From: Arthrobacter sp. V1I7
GTDB lineage: Bacteria; Actinomycetota; Actinomycetes; Actinomycetales; Micrococcaceae
DNA: 64,000 nucleotides
Direction: 5' to 3'
NCBI RefSeq assembly: GCF_030817015.1
Contig: NZ_JAUSYS010000001.1
Span: forward strand, 3,906,001 to 3,970,000
Notes under the pieces: model-generated
Told to the model about the DNA's origin: nothing
What the model saw: only the letters and a program-made list of their open reading frames with translations
Database searches by the model: none
Shown: positions 1-7,690 of the stretch, in pieces
Position numbering within the stretch: the first letter of the stretch is position 1
How the letters are laid out: each line of letters opens with the position of its first letter
Program-made: the position numbers and the translations under genes

Positions 1-20
1 CGGCCAGCGCCGCCACGGCC

Positions 21-476
21 TCAGCCCTCGGCGGCGGCTTCGCCAAGACGCCTTTCAGCGTCGCGGACGTGTTCCAGCACCGACTCGGCCCGCCGCCGGA
101 CCGATTCCGCGCCGGCGGGCACGGGACCGACCGCCAGCCGGAGCATCGCCGCCGCCTCCGCCGTCGTGGCGAGAGAGTTGCCCGCGGTAGAGAGCGAGCG
201 GTGGACACCGGCCAGTGCGCCCGGAATGTCGAGGCCGTCGCTGGGTGAGCACCTCTGGGCCTCGACGCAGATCAGCCGGACCCGTACGGCGACTTCAGAC
301 AGTTCATTGGCGACGTCGACGAGTTCGGCGTAGAGCGCGTCGTCCTCCACACCGTCCAGGACCTGGTGGTATCGGTCCAGTCCGCGGATGAAGCGGTCAT
401 TCGCCCGCCGCCAGAGTCCCTTGCCGAGCTCGGCGTCGTCCTTCTTTCCCTGCCGGGCAGTAGTGAAGAATCCCAA
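21..476 (-). CDS. hypothetical protein downstream of the proteasome activator
   Basis: I do not recognise a family. The product is about 151 residues, mostly predicted helical, with acidic and alanine-rich stretches and no signal peptide or membrane segment. I chose a TTG start at 476 because an AGGGG Shine-Dalgarno-like stretch lies just upstream and overlaps the stop of bpa, leaving 7 bases between the genes. The frame stays open up to 581, but those codons overlap the bpa tail and read as low-complexity Pro/Arg sequence. The tight spacing suggests co-transcription and translational coupling with bpa. Function is unknown; any proteasome link is only inferred from position. Confidence 0.6.
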   Translation of the reverse strand: MGFFTTARQGKKDDAELGKGLWRRANDRFIRGLDRYHQVLDGVEDDALYAELVDVANELSEVAVRVRLICVEAQRCSPSDGLDIPGALAGVHRSLSTAGNSLATTAEAAAMLRLAVGPVPAGAESVRRRAESVLEHVRDAERRLGEAAAEG

Positions 477-483
477 GGGTCCC

Positions 484-1203
484 CTAGAGGTACTGGCCGG
501 GACCGTGGTCCGGATCGGCGCGTTCTGACGGCGAGGTGTGGTCAGCCCCGGACCCGGGCGCGCCCGCCCGCTGGGGTTCACCGTTTTCGCCGATGACGAC
601 GCCCGGAGCGATCACCGTTCCGGGTGGCAACTGGCGAAGCTGGCGCTGGACGGCGGCGTGTTCCCGTGCTGCGTGCTGCGCCGCGAGGGCCGTCTGGATG
701 CCATGGAAGAGGCCTTCGAGCCAGCCGACCAGCTGGGCCTGGGCGATCCGGAGTTCGGCATCCGAGGGCGTGGCGTCCTCGGAGAAGGGAAGATTGATCC
801 GTTCGAGCTCCTCAACTAGCTCGGGCGCGAGGCCGTCCTCAAGCTCCTTGATCGAGCGTTCATGGATTCCGGCAAGACGGGCCCGAGCCGCATCATCCAG
901 CGGCGCCGACTTAACCTCGTCCAGCAGCTGCTTCATCATGGTTCCAATCCGCATGACCTTGGCGGGCTCATCCACGAGGTCCTGCAGTTGGCTGCCCTTG
1001 GGACGCGGGGCTCCGGGCTGCCCGCCGTCCGGGTGACCGTGCGGTTCCGGCACCGCGGGCTGCCCCGGCTGCCCGGGCTGCCCCGGTTGCCCGGCCGGTC
1101 CCGGTTGCTGCCCTGCGCCCGGGGTCGGGGCAATGGCCTCGTCCAGGGTGGTGCCCTCGACGGCAACGTCTTCGGCAGGCTGGGTGGCGTTCGGATCGCT
1201 CAT
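484..1203 (-). CDS. bpa: bacterial proteasome activator (Bpa/PafE family)
   Basis: Bpa is an ATP-independent ring that opens the 20S proteasome gate and feeds it unfolded proteins; this belongs to the Pup-proteasome system of actinobacteria. The product is 239 residues. Residues about 1-65 are a disordered Pro/Gly/Gln linker with repeated GQP units. The conserved helical core follows, with MRIGTMMKQLLDEVK, ELVEELERINLPF and LVGWLEGLFHGIQTALAAQ. The protein ends in GQYL, the C-terminal docking motif that inserts into the proteasome alpha ring. The ATG at 1203 is preceded by GAAG. The downstream gene is tightly coupled. The family call is firm because of the core and the GQYL end. Confidence 0.95.
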   Translation of the reverse strand: MSDPNATQPAEDVAVEGTTLDEAIAPTPGAGQQPGPAGQPGQPGQPGQPAVPEPHGHPDGGQPGAPRPKGSQLQDLVDEPAKVMRIGTMMKQLLDEVKSAPLDDAARARLAGIHERSIKELEDGLAPELVEELERINLPFSEDATPSDAELRIAQAQLVGWLEGLFHGIQTALAAQHAAREHAAVQRQLRQLPPGTVIAPGVVIGENGEPQRAGAPGSGADHTSPSERADPDHGPGQYL

Positions 1204-1315
1204 GGCTTCATACTCTCACGAGCCGGAGACGGGAACCGGCCGGCCGCTTCGCCGACCCGCAAGGTACGCAGGAAACAGCGGCACCCGCCAAACCGCAGCG
1301 TGACATGAAACGAAC

Positions 1316-1357
1316 GGAGGACGCCGTCGCGCCTCAACGTGCGCGATGACGTCCTCC
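1316..1357 (-). terminator. hairpin downstream of cstA-ybdD
   Basis: Arms at 1316-1332 and 1341-1357 form a 17-bp stem with two mismatches and an 8-base loop. It lies between the 3' end of ybdD and the start of bpa, both on the minus strand, so it probably ends the cstA-ybdD transcript. There is no strong T tract. Confidence 0.55.
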
Positions 1358-1386
1358 AGAATGTGGCTGGCAGGCCAGCAATACCG

Positions 1387-1424
1387 GGTCAGTAATATAC
1401 CTGGTCAGTAATATACCGGGTCAG
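1387..1424. repeat. 16-bp tandem repeat at the ybdD 3' end
   Basis: Two full copies of GGTCAGTAATATACCN and a third partial copy lie head to tail. The last copy overlaps the ybdD stop codon. The unit is AT-rich against a GC-rich background. Its role is unknown. Confidence 0.7.
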
Positions 1425-1612
1425 CAGCACCGACCCTGCGGGTTGCTGTCCTGGCGGTCCGTGTGGTCCCGCCAGAACTCGCGCTCCGTCAGCGGCGGGT
1501 CTTCGTGGCCCGAGCCTGCGTGGTGTTCCAGGTACTTCGCGTACGCATCCGCACCCATCACCCCGCCCAGATAGCGGGCGAAGCCCCGAAGGCTCTCAAC
1601 CACTGCGTTCAT
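1421..1612 (-). CDS. YbdD/YjiX family small protein
   Basis: This 63-residue protein fits the YbdD/YjiX (DUF466) family, which is usually encoded directly after CstA/BtsT-type peptide or pyruvate transporters and is required for their activity. Visible family features are RYLGGVMGADAYAKYLEHH and a PPLTEREFWRDH stretch. It starts 14 bases after the cstA stop with an ATG at 1612, so the two are an operon. The C-terminus carries two cysteines (GRCC). Confidence 0.8.
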   Translation of the reverse strand: MNAVVESLRGFARYLGGVMGADAYAKYLEHHAGSGHEDPPLTEREFWRDHTDRQDSNPQGRCC

Positions 1613-1625
1613 GACCGGTTCCGCA

Positions 1626-3926
1626 TCAGTGGTGCGCGGCCTTTTCGAACCGCTTATCCGCCGGGAGCTTGTTCCACTCGGCCAGGAGCTCACGCTCGGA
1701 CGGAGTGGGTACCGGGCCAGCCGGAGCGAAAACGCGGGCCGGCAGTGCGGGGTCCTCGTGATCCTTGTTGGTCACGCCGGCCCTGGTGTTGCGGATCGCC
1801 TTGTAGGTGGCCAGCAACGCCGTCGTGATGACGATGATGCTGAGCACCACGAAGATGACCGAGAGCCAGCCCTGGATCGCCGTGTTGCGCACTACGGCCT
1901 CCATGGCAGGCACCGTCCTGGCTGTGCCGAAGGAGGTCTCGCCTTCGGCGAGGGCCTTGGAGAACGCCGCGTTGTTGGCGAAGTAGCCGACAGCCGGAGT
2001 GGAGGAGAAGATCTTCTGGTAGCTGGCTGTGATGGTTACCACGGCCGCGAAGGCCAGCGGGAGTGCCACAATCCAGAGGTACTTGAAGGAACCGCGCTTC
2101 GCCGCGATGGCGAGGCAGACGGACAGGGCGATGGCGGCCAGCAGCTGGTTGGCGATGCCGAACAGCGGGAACAGCGTGTTGATGCCGCCCAACGGGTCAG
2201 TCACACCCATCAGGAGCACCGCACCCCAGGCGCCCACCATGACGGCCGTGGCGAACCAGGCGCCAGGCCGCCAGGAGTGCTCCTTGAACTTCGGGAGGAA
2301 GTTGCCGATCGAGTCCTGCAGCATGAAGCGCGCGACGCGGGTACCGGCGTCGACGGCGGTCAGGATGAACAACGCCTCGAACATGATGGCGAAGTGGTAC
2401 CAGAAGCTCATCAAGGCGGTGCCGCCGATGAACTGCTGCATGATGTGGGCCAGGCCCACTGCCAGGGTGGGAGCGCCGCCGGTGCGGGAGACGATGCTTT
2501 CCTCGCCGACGTTGGCAGCCGTATCGGTGAGCAGGCTGGGGCTGATGTTCACGCCGGAGAGGCCGAGGCTGTTGACCCAGGCAGCGGCAGTTTCCGCGGT
2601 ACCACCGGTGAGGGCGGCCGGAGCGTTCATGGCAAAGTACAGTCCACGGTCGATCGAGATGGCCGCAACGAGGGCCATGATGGCCACGAAGGACTCCATC
2701 AGCATGCCGCCGTAACCGATGTAGCGGCTCTGGCGTTCCTTCTCGATCAGCTTCGGCGTCGTACCAGAGGAGATCAGTGCGTGGAAGCCGGAGAGGGCGC
2801 CGCACGCAATCGTGACGAACAGGAACGGGAACAGCGCGCCCGGGAAGACCGGACCATTGTCACGGCTGGCGAACTCGCTGAAGGCCGGGACGTTGATCTC
2901 AGGGCGGACCACGATGACGGCCAGCGCCAGCATCACAATCACGCCGATCTTCATGAAGGTGGAGAGATAGTCACGCGGGGCCAGCAGCAGCCACACCGGC
3001 AGGATCGCGGCGATGAAGCCGTAGATGATGATGGCCCAGGCGAGGGTGACCTTGTCCAGCGTAAAGAGCGCGGCACCCCACTCGGTGCCCGCGACGACGC
3101 CGCCGCCGATGATGGCGGCCATCAGCAGCACGAAACCGATCAGGGAAACTTCCATGATCCTCCCGGGCCGGAGGAAGCGCAGGTAGACGCCCATGAAGAG
3201 CGCGATCGGGATGGTCATGCCGACGGAGAAGACACCCCAGGGGCTCTCGGCCAGGGCGTTCACGACGACGAGGGCCAGGATGGCGACAATAATGACCATG
3301 ATGAGGAGCGTGGCGATCAAGGCCGCGGTCCCGCCGACGACGCCGAGTTCCTCGCGGGCCATCTGGCCCAGCGAGCGTCCACCGCGGCGCATCGAGAAGA
3401 ACATCACGAGGTAGTCCTGGACGGCGCCGGCGAGAACGACGCCGATGATGATCCAGATCGTCCCCGGGAGGTACCCCATCTGGGCGGCGATGATCGGGCC
3501 GACCAGCGGGCCTGCGCCGGCGATGGCGGCGAAGTGGTGGCCGAACAGGACGTTGCGGTCCGTGCGGACGTAGTCTTTGCCGTCGGCCTTGTATTCGGCC
3601 GGGGTGGCGCGGCGGTCGTTCGGCTTGAGCAGGTGGCGCTCAATGAACTTGGAGTAGAAGCGGTAGCCGATCAGGTAGGTGCAGACCGCTGCAAAGACAA
3701 ACCAAATCGCGTTGACGGTTTCACCGCGGACAATCGCCAGCATGAACCAGGCAACGGCGCCCAGCAGGGAAATTGCCACCCAGATGGCGATCTTGGCGGG
3801 CGTCCATTTGCGCTCCTCGGCTTCGCGGACCGAGTCGTCCACGGACGTGGGCGGCAGCTCCGGATCCGGCGTGATGCCGTCCACGACCTGTAAGTTTTTT
3901 GGCGTGCCATCTGGCATTGTGCCCAT
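1626..3926 (-). CDS. cstA: carbon starvation protein A (peptide/pyruvate transporter)
   Basis: CstA-family transporters are large inner-membrane proteins that take up pyruvate or peptides under carbon limitation. The product is about 766 residues with many hydrophobic segments. Family blocks include AGAGPLVGPIIAAQMGY, ALSGFHALISSGTTPK, and C-terminal segments with FGIANQLLAAIAL. The ATG at 3926 follows an AAGGAGGAG Shine-Dalgarno sequence; a second ATG three codons on (3917) is possible but spaced too far. The neighbour ybdD follows directly. I see no CRP-like site just upstream. Confidence 0.95.
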   Translation of the reverse strand: MGTMPDGTPKNLQVVDGITPDPELPPTSVDDSVREAEERKWTPAKIAIWVAISLLGAVAWFMLAIVRGETVNAIWFVFAAVCTYLIGYRFYSKFIERHLLKPNDRRATPAEYKADGKDYVRTDRNVLFGHHFAAIAGAGPLVGPIIAAQMGYLPGTIWIIIGVVLAGAVQDYLVMFFSMRRGGRSLGQMAREELGVVGGTAALIATLLIMVIIVAILALVVVNALAESPWGVFSVGMTIPIALFMGVYLRFLRPGRIMEVSLIGFVLLMAAIIGGGVVAGTEWGAALFTLDKVTLAWAIIIYGFIAAILPVWLLLAPRDYLSTFMKIGVIVMLALAVIVVRPEINVPAFSEFASRDNGPVFPGALFPFLFVTIACGALSGFHALISSGTTPKLIEKERQSRYIGYGGMLMESFVAIMALVAAISIDRGLYFAMNAPAALTGGTAETAAAWVNSLGLSGVNISPSLLTDTAANVGEESIVSRTGGAPTLAVGLAHIMQQFIGGTALMSFWYHFAIMFEALFILTAVDAGTRVARFMLQDSIGNFLPKFKEHSWRPGAWFATAVMVGAWGAVLLMGVTDPLGGINTLFPLFGIANQLLAAIALSVCLAIAAKRGSFKYLWIVALPLAFAAVVTITASYQKIFSSTPAVGYFANNAAFSKALAEGETSFGTARTVPAMEAVVRNTAIQGWLSVIFVVLSIIVITTALLATYKAIRNTRAGVTNKDHEDPALPARVFAPAGPVPTPSERELLAEWNKLPADKRFEKAAHH

Positions 3927-4093
3927 GTCTCCTCCTTGAGAAACCCAGCCGGACAAAATCCACTCGACGGATCCGTCCCCAGGCACCCTACCAACCCGCC
4001 GATTGCAATCTTACGGATACGCGGCAGCCGTGCGCCAGACGGTCTGGAGGCGGCGCTGAACGGTAAAAGCGGCGCGACAAACGACGGGAGCGG

Positions 4094-4630
4094 CTAGCGC
4101 GGCGGATTGGCCAGCTGCATCAGTCGGGCCTCACAGAGATCGAGCCAGCGGACTTCGGCCTCGGTCTGGAAGATGAGCGAATCCAGGACCAGAAGCCGCG
4201 CCGTGTCGGCCGGGCGGTGCTGGGCCGCGGTGTCGCGCCGGGCCTTGGTGTAGTCCTGCAGGGCCCGGATTGAAACGCCTCGCTGGGCCTGGATGATGGC
4301 TCCGACGTCGACGCCGGGAAGCGTCAGCCCCAACGCCAGTTTGATGGCAAGCTCGTTCCGGGGAGGCGCGGCGCGGGAAACGGGAGAGCTAAACCAGCTG
4401 CTGACTTCGGTCTGCCCTTTCGCAGTGATGCGATAGATCACGTGGCCTTCGCCGTCCGCGCCCTCTTTTCGTACGAGGTCGTCACGTTCCAGCCGGTCCA
4501 GCGTCGTATAGACCTGTCCGATGTTCAGCGGCCAGGAGGCGCCCGTCCGATCCTCGAACTCGCTTTTCAGCCGGTAGCCGTAGCGGGGGCCCTCATGCAG
4601 CAGCGCGAGGAGACTGTGGCGTATCGACAT
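4094..4630 (-). CDS. PadR family transcriptional regulator
   Basis: A 178-residue regulator with an N-terminal PadR winged helix (residues about 1-75: RHSLLALLHEGPRYGYRL, then VYTTLDRLERDDLV) and a C-terminal helical dimerisation part (Vir_act_alpha_C-like). PadR proteins usually repress themselves and neighbouring detoxification or efflux genes. The ATG at 4630 follows a GGGAG sequence. The gene lies downstream of and co-directional with the quinone oxidoreductase, and a perfect 9-bp palindrome at 4661-4686 sits directly upstream of it, which suggests autoregulation. Confidence 0.9.
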   Translation of the reverse strand: MSIRHSLLALLHEGPRYGYRLKSEFEDRTGASWPLNIGQVYTTLDRLERDDLVRKEGADGEGHVIYRITAKGQTEVSSWFSSPVSRAAPPRNELAIKLALGLTLPGVDVGAIIQAQRGVSIRALQDYTKARRDTAAQHRPADTARLLVLDSLIFQTEAEVRWLDLCEARLMQLANPPR

Positions 4631-4660
4631 GATGCTCCCGGAGGTAGCGAGGACGACAGC

Positions 4661-4686
4661 ATACACGCGCCCCAAGACGCGTGTAT
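4661..4686. promoter_or_regulatory. palindromic operator upstream of the padR gene
   Basis: Perfect inverted repeat ATACACGCG (4661-4669), an 8-base spacer, then CGCGTGTAT (4678-4686). A shorter ATAC-CGC-GTAT palindrome overlaps its distal side. It lies about 30 bases upstream of the PadR start, as expected for PadR autorepression. Binding is inferred. Confidence 0.5.
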
Positions 4687-4778
4687 ACCGCGTATGGAAC
4701 CACAATACGGGCACCTAGGGTCCCGAAGCAAAAGGAGTATTCCGGAGGTGGCATACGTCCCTAATTGCCCGCTGACTC

Positions 4779-5762
4779 CTACATCACGAGGAGGATCTTG
4801 CCAACGTGGTCGCCGGAGTCGAAGTAGCTGTGCGCGGTCTGGACCTGGTCCAGCGGGAACGTTTTGGCCACCAGCGGCCGGATCCGGCCGTCGGCGAGCA
4901 GCGGCCAAACGGCGTCCCGGACCGCGTTCATGATTACGGTCTTTTCCTCAGCCGGGCGCGGCCGCAGTGCCGTCGCAATGATGGCCGCCCGCTTGCGCAG
5001 CAGCTGGCCAAGGTCCAGCTCTGCCTTGCTCCCCCCTTGCAACCCGATCACGACGAGCCGCCCGTAGTCGGCCAGCGCGTCGACGTTCCCGCTGAGGTAC
5101 TTGGCCCCGACGACGTCGAGGATGACGTCCGCACCCTTTCCGCCGTTCTGTGCACGCAGGCTCTCCGGAAAGTCCTCCTCGGCATAGTTGATCGCGATGT
5201 CGGCGCCGAGGAAAGCCTTCGCGGTGCCGACCTTCTCGGCCGTGCCCGCGGTCGTGGCCACCACGGCACCGAGGGCCTTCGCGAGCTGGATGGCCATGGT
5301 GCCGATGCCGCCCGTGGCTCCGTGAATGAGCACCGTCTCGCCCGGTTGCAGCTGGGCGGTCATGATCAGGTTGGAGTAGACCGTGGCCGCGACCTCCGGC
5401 AGGGAGGCAGCCGTGACCAGGTCAACGCCCTCGGGAACCCTCAAGACCTGCCCGGCCGCGACGGCGACCTGCTGGGCGTAACCGCCGCCGGCCAGCAGCG
5501 CCACAACCTTGTCCCCCACCGAGAAGGGCTTCGTGACTCCGGGCCCGAAGCCAGCGATCCGGCCGGACACCTCCAGACCGGGGATTTCCGAGGCGCCGGG
5601 CGGTGGCGGGTAGTGGCCCTTGCGCTGTTGGACGTCGGCGCGGTTAAGCCCCGCGGCGACGACATCGATCAGCACTTCTCCCGGGCCTGGCTCCGGGGCC
5701 GGGACCTCGCGTACTTCCAGGACCTCGGGGCCGCCGGGCTCGGAGATGTAGACAGCCTTCAT
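4779..5762 (-). CDS. NADPH:quinone oxidoreductase, zeta-crystallin type
   Basis: Medium-chain dehydrogenase/reductase of the quinone reductase branch, which reduces quinones with NADPH. The 327-residue protein has the N-terminal GroES-like fold (GEVLIDVVAAGLNRADVQQR, no zinc cysteines) and a Rossmann domain with HGATGGIGTMAIQLAKALGA at about 147-166. The ATG at 5762 begins MKAVYISEPGGPEVLE, typical of the family. A PadR gene follows on the same strand, so regulation by that repressor is plausible. Confidence 0.9.
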   Translation of the reverse strand: MKAVYISEPGGPEVLEVREVPAPEPGPGEVLIDVVAAGLNRADVQQRKGHYPPPPGASEIPGLEVSGRIAGFGPGVTKPFSVGDKVVALLAGGGYAQQVAVAAGQVLRVPEGVDLVTAASLPEVAATVYSNLIMTAQLQPGETVLIHGATGGIGTMAIQLAKALGAVVATTAGTAEKVGTAKAFLGADIAINYAEEDFPESLRAQNGGKGADVILDVVGAKYLSGNVDALADYGRLVVIGLQGGSKAELDLGQLLRKRAAIIATALRPRPAEEKTVIMNAVRDAVWPLLADGRIRPLVAKTFPLDQVQTAHSYFDSGDHVGKILLVM

Positions 5763-5921
5763 GGAGAACTCCCGTTTCCTTGCTCACTTCGTGCAGGACT
5801 GCACCTGCGCCGGACGCCTCCGGCTGCAACTTCATCCAGAGTAAGTGGGGGAAGCGTCCGTGTCCGCGAGCGCAGCCACCTTTTTGTGGCAGCCGACTGC
5901 CTATGAAACACTACTCGTTAG

Positions 5922-6009
5922 GGAAGGTTGTCCGAGCGGCCGATGGAGCTGGTCTTGAAAACCAGTGTGCGGTAACCCCGTACCAAGAGTTCGAATCTCT
6001 TACCTTCCG
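5922..6009 (+). tRNA. tRNA-Ser(TGA)
   Basis: The acceptor stem GGAAGGT (5922-5928) pairs with ACCTTCC (6002-6008), followed by discriminator G. The anticodon loop reads CTTGAAA with anticodon TGA. A long variable arm and a GTTCGAATC T-loop fit a class II serine tRNA. CCA is not encoded. Confidence 0.95.
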
Positions 6010-6022
6010 CGTTGGAGCAGTT

Positions 6023-6069
6023 GAGAGGCCGGTTACGGGAAGCATGTGGCTCCCGATAACCGGCCTCTC
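6023..6069 (+). terminator. terminator hairpin after tRNA-Ser(TGA)
   Basis: Arms 6023-6040 and 6051-6069 form a long near-perfect stem (GAGAGGCCGGTTA against TAACCGGCCTCTC) with a 10-base loop. It starts 14 bases after the tRNA. A short T run follows weakly. Confidence 0.65.
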
Positions 6070-6358
6070 TTGTGCGGTTTCTCGCGCCCACCGGAAATGA
6101 GCTCTCCCCCAGAGCCTGTGTACGGTTTTCGAGCCAGCCGTGATTTTCCAGTTCAGCTTTCGTTGCCGTGCCCGTGGATCGCTTATCGCTGAAGGCTTTT
6201 AGGAACTCGGCTTTCAGATCTCGCGGCCCCCGGCTAATCTCCCGAACCATTGAAACCGTCGGTCCCCCGGCATAGTCTCTCTGATGTCTCCACCACCCAG
6301 ACGAACCCCCGCGCCCATGCAACGAGGCGTGAGCCGCCACGCAGAGCAGGAGTCCGCA
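6070..6358. other. intergenic region with a possible minus-strand gene fragment
   Basis: No convincing gene. On the minus strand a frame from an ATG near 6252 reads about 45 plausible-looking residues (VREISRGPRDLKAEF, then FSDKRSTGTATKAELE) before running into the tRNA terminator. It may be a gene remnant or chance. Nothing else stands out. Confidence 0.3.
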
Positions 6359-7168
6359 ATGCCAACACCTGACCACTCCACTGGAGCGCCATGCTGGATC
6401 GACCTGATGACCTCGGATACCGAAAAGGCCAAGGCGTTCTACGGCACGCTCTTCGGCTGGACCTTCCAGACGGGCGACGAGGAAAAATACGGCGGGTACA
6501 TCACGGCGGCGAAGGACGGGAAAACCGTTGCCGGCATGATGCAGAAGGACGACGCCATGGCGGGTATGCCGGACACGTGGAGCACCTATTTGGGCTCCGA
6601 TGATGCCGCAGCAACCGTGCAGGCAGCGGTCCAACACGGCGGACAGATTTATCTGGAACCCATGGACGTCCCGGAGCAAGGACGCATGGCCATGATCGCC
6701 GATGCCACCGGGGCATCCGTCGGAATCTGGGAGCCACACGAAATGCCAGGCTACGGGCTCGCCGCCGAGCCGGGCACACCGGCGTGGCACGAACTCCATG
6801 CCACCGACTACGACAAGGCGGTCAAGTTCTATCAGGACGTGTTCGGCTGGAACACCGACGTCATGAGCGACACTCCCGAATTCCGCTACACGACGTTGGG
6901 GGCCGGGGATTCCGCGAAGCCCGGAATCATGGATGCCTCCGGCTACCTTCCCGCCGAAGTGCCGGCGAGCTGGCAGATCTACTTCAATGTTCACGACACC
7001 GATGCGTCCATCGAGAAGGCGGTGGCAATGGGGGCAACGGTGATCGACGGTCCGGACAACACTCCATTCGGCCGGCTTGCCACCCTTGCCGACCCCACCG
7101 GCGCCATGTTCAAGATCATGGCAGACACCACGCAGGACAGCGCAGACGCCCGACCGCAGTCGAGCTGA
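6359..7168 (+). CDS. VOC family protein with two glyoxalase-like domains
   Basis: A 269-residue protein with two tandem vicinal-oxygen-chelate modules. The first runs from CWIDLMTSDTEKAKAFYGTLFGW to GASVGIWEP (about 12-125). The second runs from AWHELHATDYDKAVKFYQDVFGW to GAMFKIMAD (about 139-258). Actinobacterial relatives are annotated as hydroxylases or glyoxalase/bleomycin-resistance proteins, but the substrate is not predictable. The ATG at 6359 has a clear AGGAG 8 bases upstream, so earlier in-frame starts are unlikely. Confidence 0.9.
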   Translation: MPTPDHSTGAPCWIDLMTSDTEKAKAFYGTLFGWTFQTGDEEKYGGYITAAKDGKTVAGMMQKDDAMAGMPDTWSTYLGSDDAAATVQAAVQHGGQIYLEPMDVPEQGRMAMIADATGASVGIWEPHEMPGYGLAAEPGTPAWHELHATDYDKAVKFYQDVFGWNTDVMSDTPEFRYTTLGAGDSAKPGIMDASGYLPAEVPASWQIYFNVHDTDASIEKAVAMGATVIDGPDNTPFGRLATLADPTGAMFKIMADTTQDSADARPQSS

Positions 7169-7268
7169 CCGCAGTCGACCTGGCCGCAGTCGACCTGGCC
7201 GCCGCAGAAAACCGTCAGAAGCGCGCCTCAGGAAATACTCCAGAAAGCTTCACAAAAACTTCTTGAGG

Positions 7269-7310
7269 AATACCGGCCAACCCCTTCCCTCCGGATTACT
7301 GGCCGGTATT
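7269..7310 (+). terminator. hairpin downstream of the VOC gene
   Basis: A perfect 11-bp inverted repeat AATACCGGCCA/TGGCCGGTATT (7269-7279, 7300-7310) with a 20-base loop, 100 bases after the VOC stop. There is no T tract. In the rest of 7169-7690 I see only a short tandem CGCAGTCGACCTGGC repeat just after the stop and the element at 7443-7530. Confidence 0.5.
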
Positions 7311-7442
7311 CCCGCCAGCGTGCACCACGCCCGCCGGTTCCGCCGAAGAGGTGGCACGACGTATTCGGGCGGATCATATACTCGGCCGACTTGCTCCAGT
7401 ACCAGAAATGTCTCAGGGGCTAGCACCTTAGCCTTCCCGCAC

Positions 7443-7530
7443 TGGGCATGCCCTCCCCCGCGCTGCAGCACTGGACACTTTGCCAATATGTCCACTGCTC
7501 AGTCCGGCCGGAGGGCATGCTCATTTTTTG
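7443..7530. repeat. single copy of the GGACATG dispersed repeat family
   Basis: Contains GGGCATGCCC, GGACAC-TTTGCCAA-TATGTCCAC and GGGCATGCTCATT in the same order as the units at 9372-9535 and 28081-28735. The central inverted GGACA/TGTCC pair is the most conserved part. It is intergenic and upstream of the GT2 gene. Confidence 0.6.
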
Positions 7531-7690
7531 GTGTGGCGGACCCTTGGCGGGCGGTAGCGTGGGAGCCGATTCCCGACCGCCCGGGGCTTCGAGCGCCGGG
7601 AAGGGGCGAGCCGTTTCGTCCGCCGCCCAGCCGGGCCGATGGTATCCATGTGCCAGGAGGTACACCTGAGACTCTGCTACCATCTCGCGA

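Noticed and set aside
1611..3893. Long plus-strand frame opposite cstA, very rich in His, Gly, Asp and Glu
   Set aside because: It is the mirror of a clear membrane transporter; high third-position GC opens antisense frames, and its composition fits no real protein.
5918..6994. Minus-strand 358-codon frame across the tRNA and the VOC gene
   Set aside because: It crosses a tRNA and its terminator and opposes a well-supported gene; only the short piece near 6105-6252 looks protein-like.
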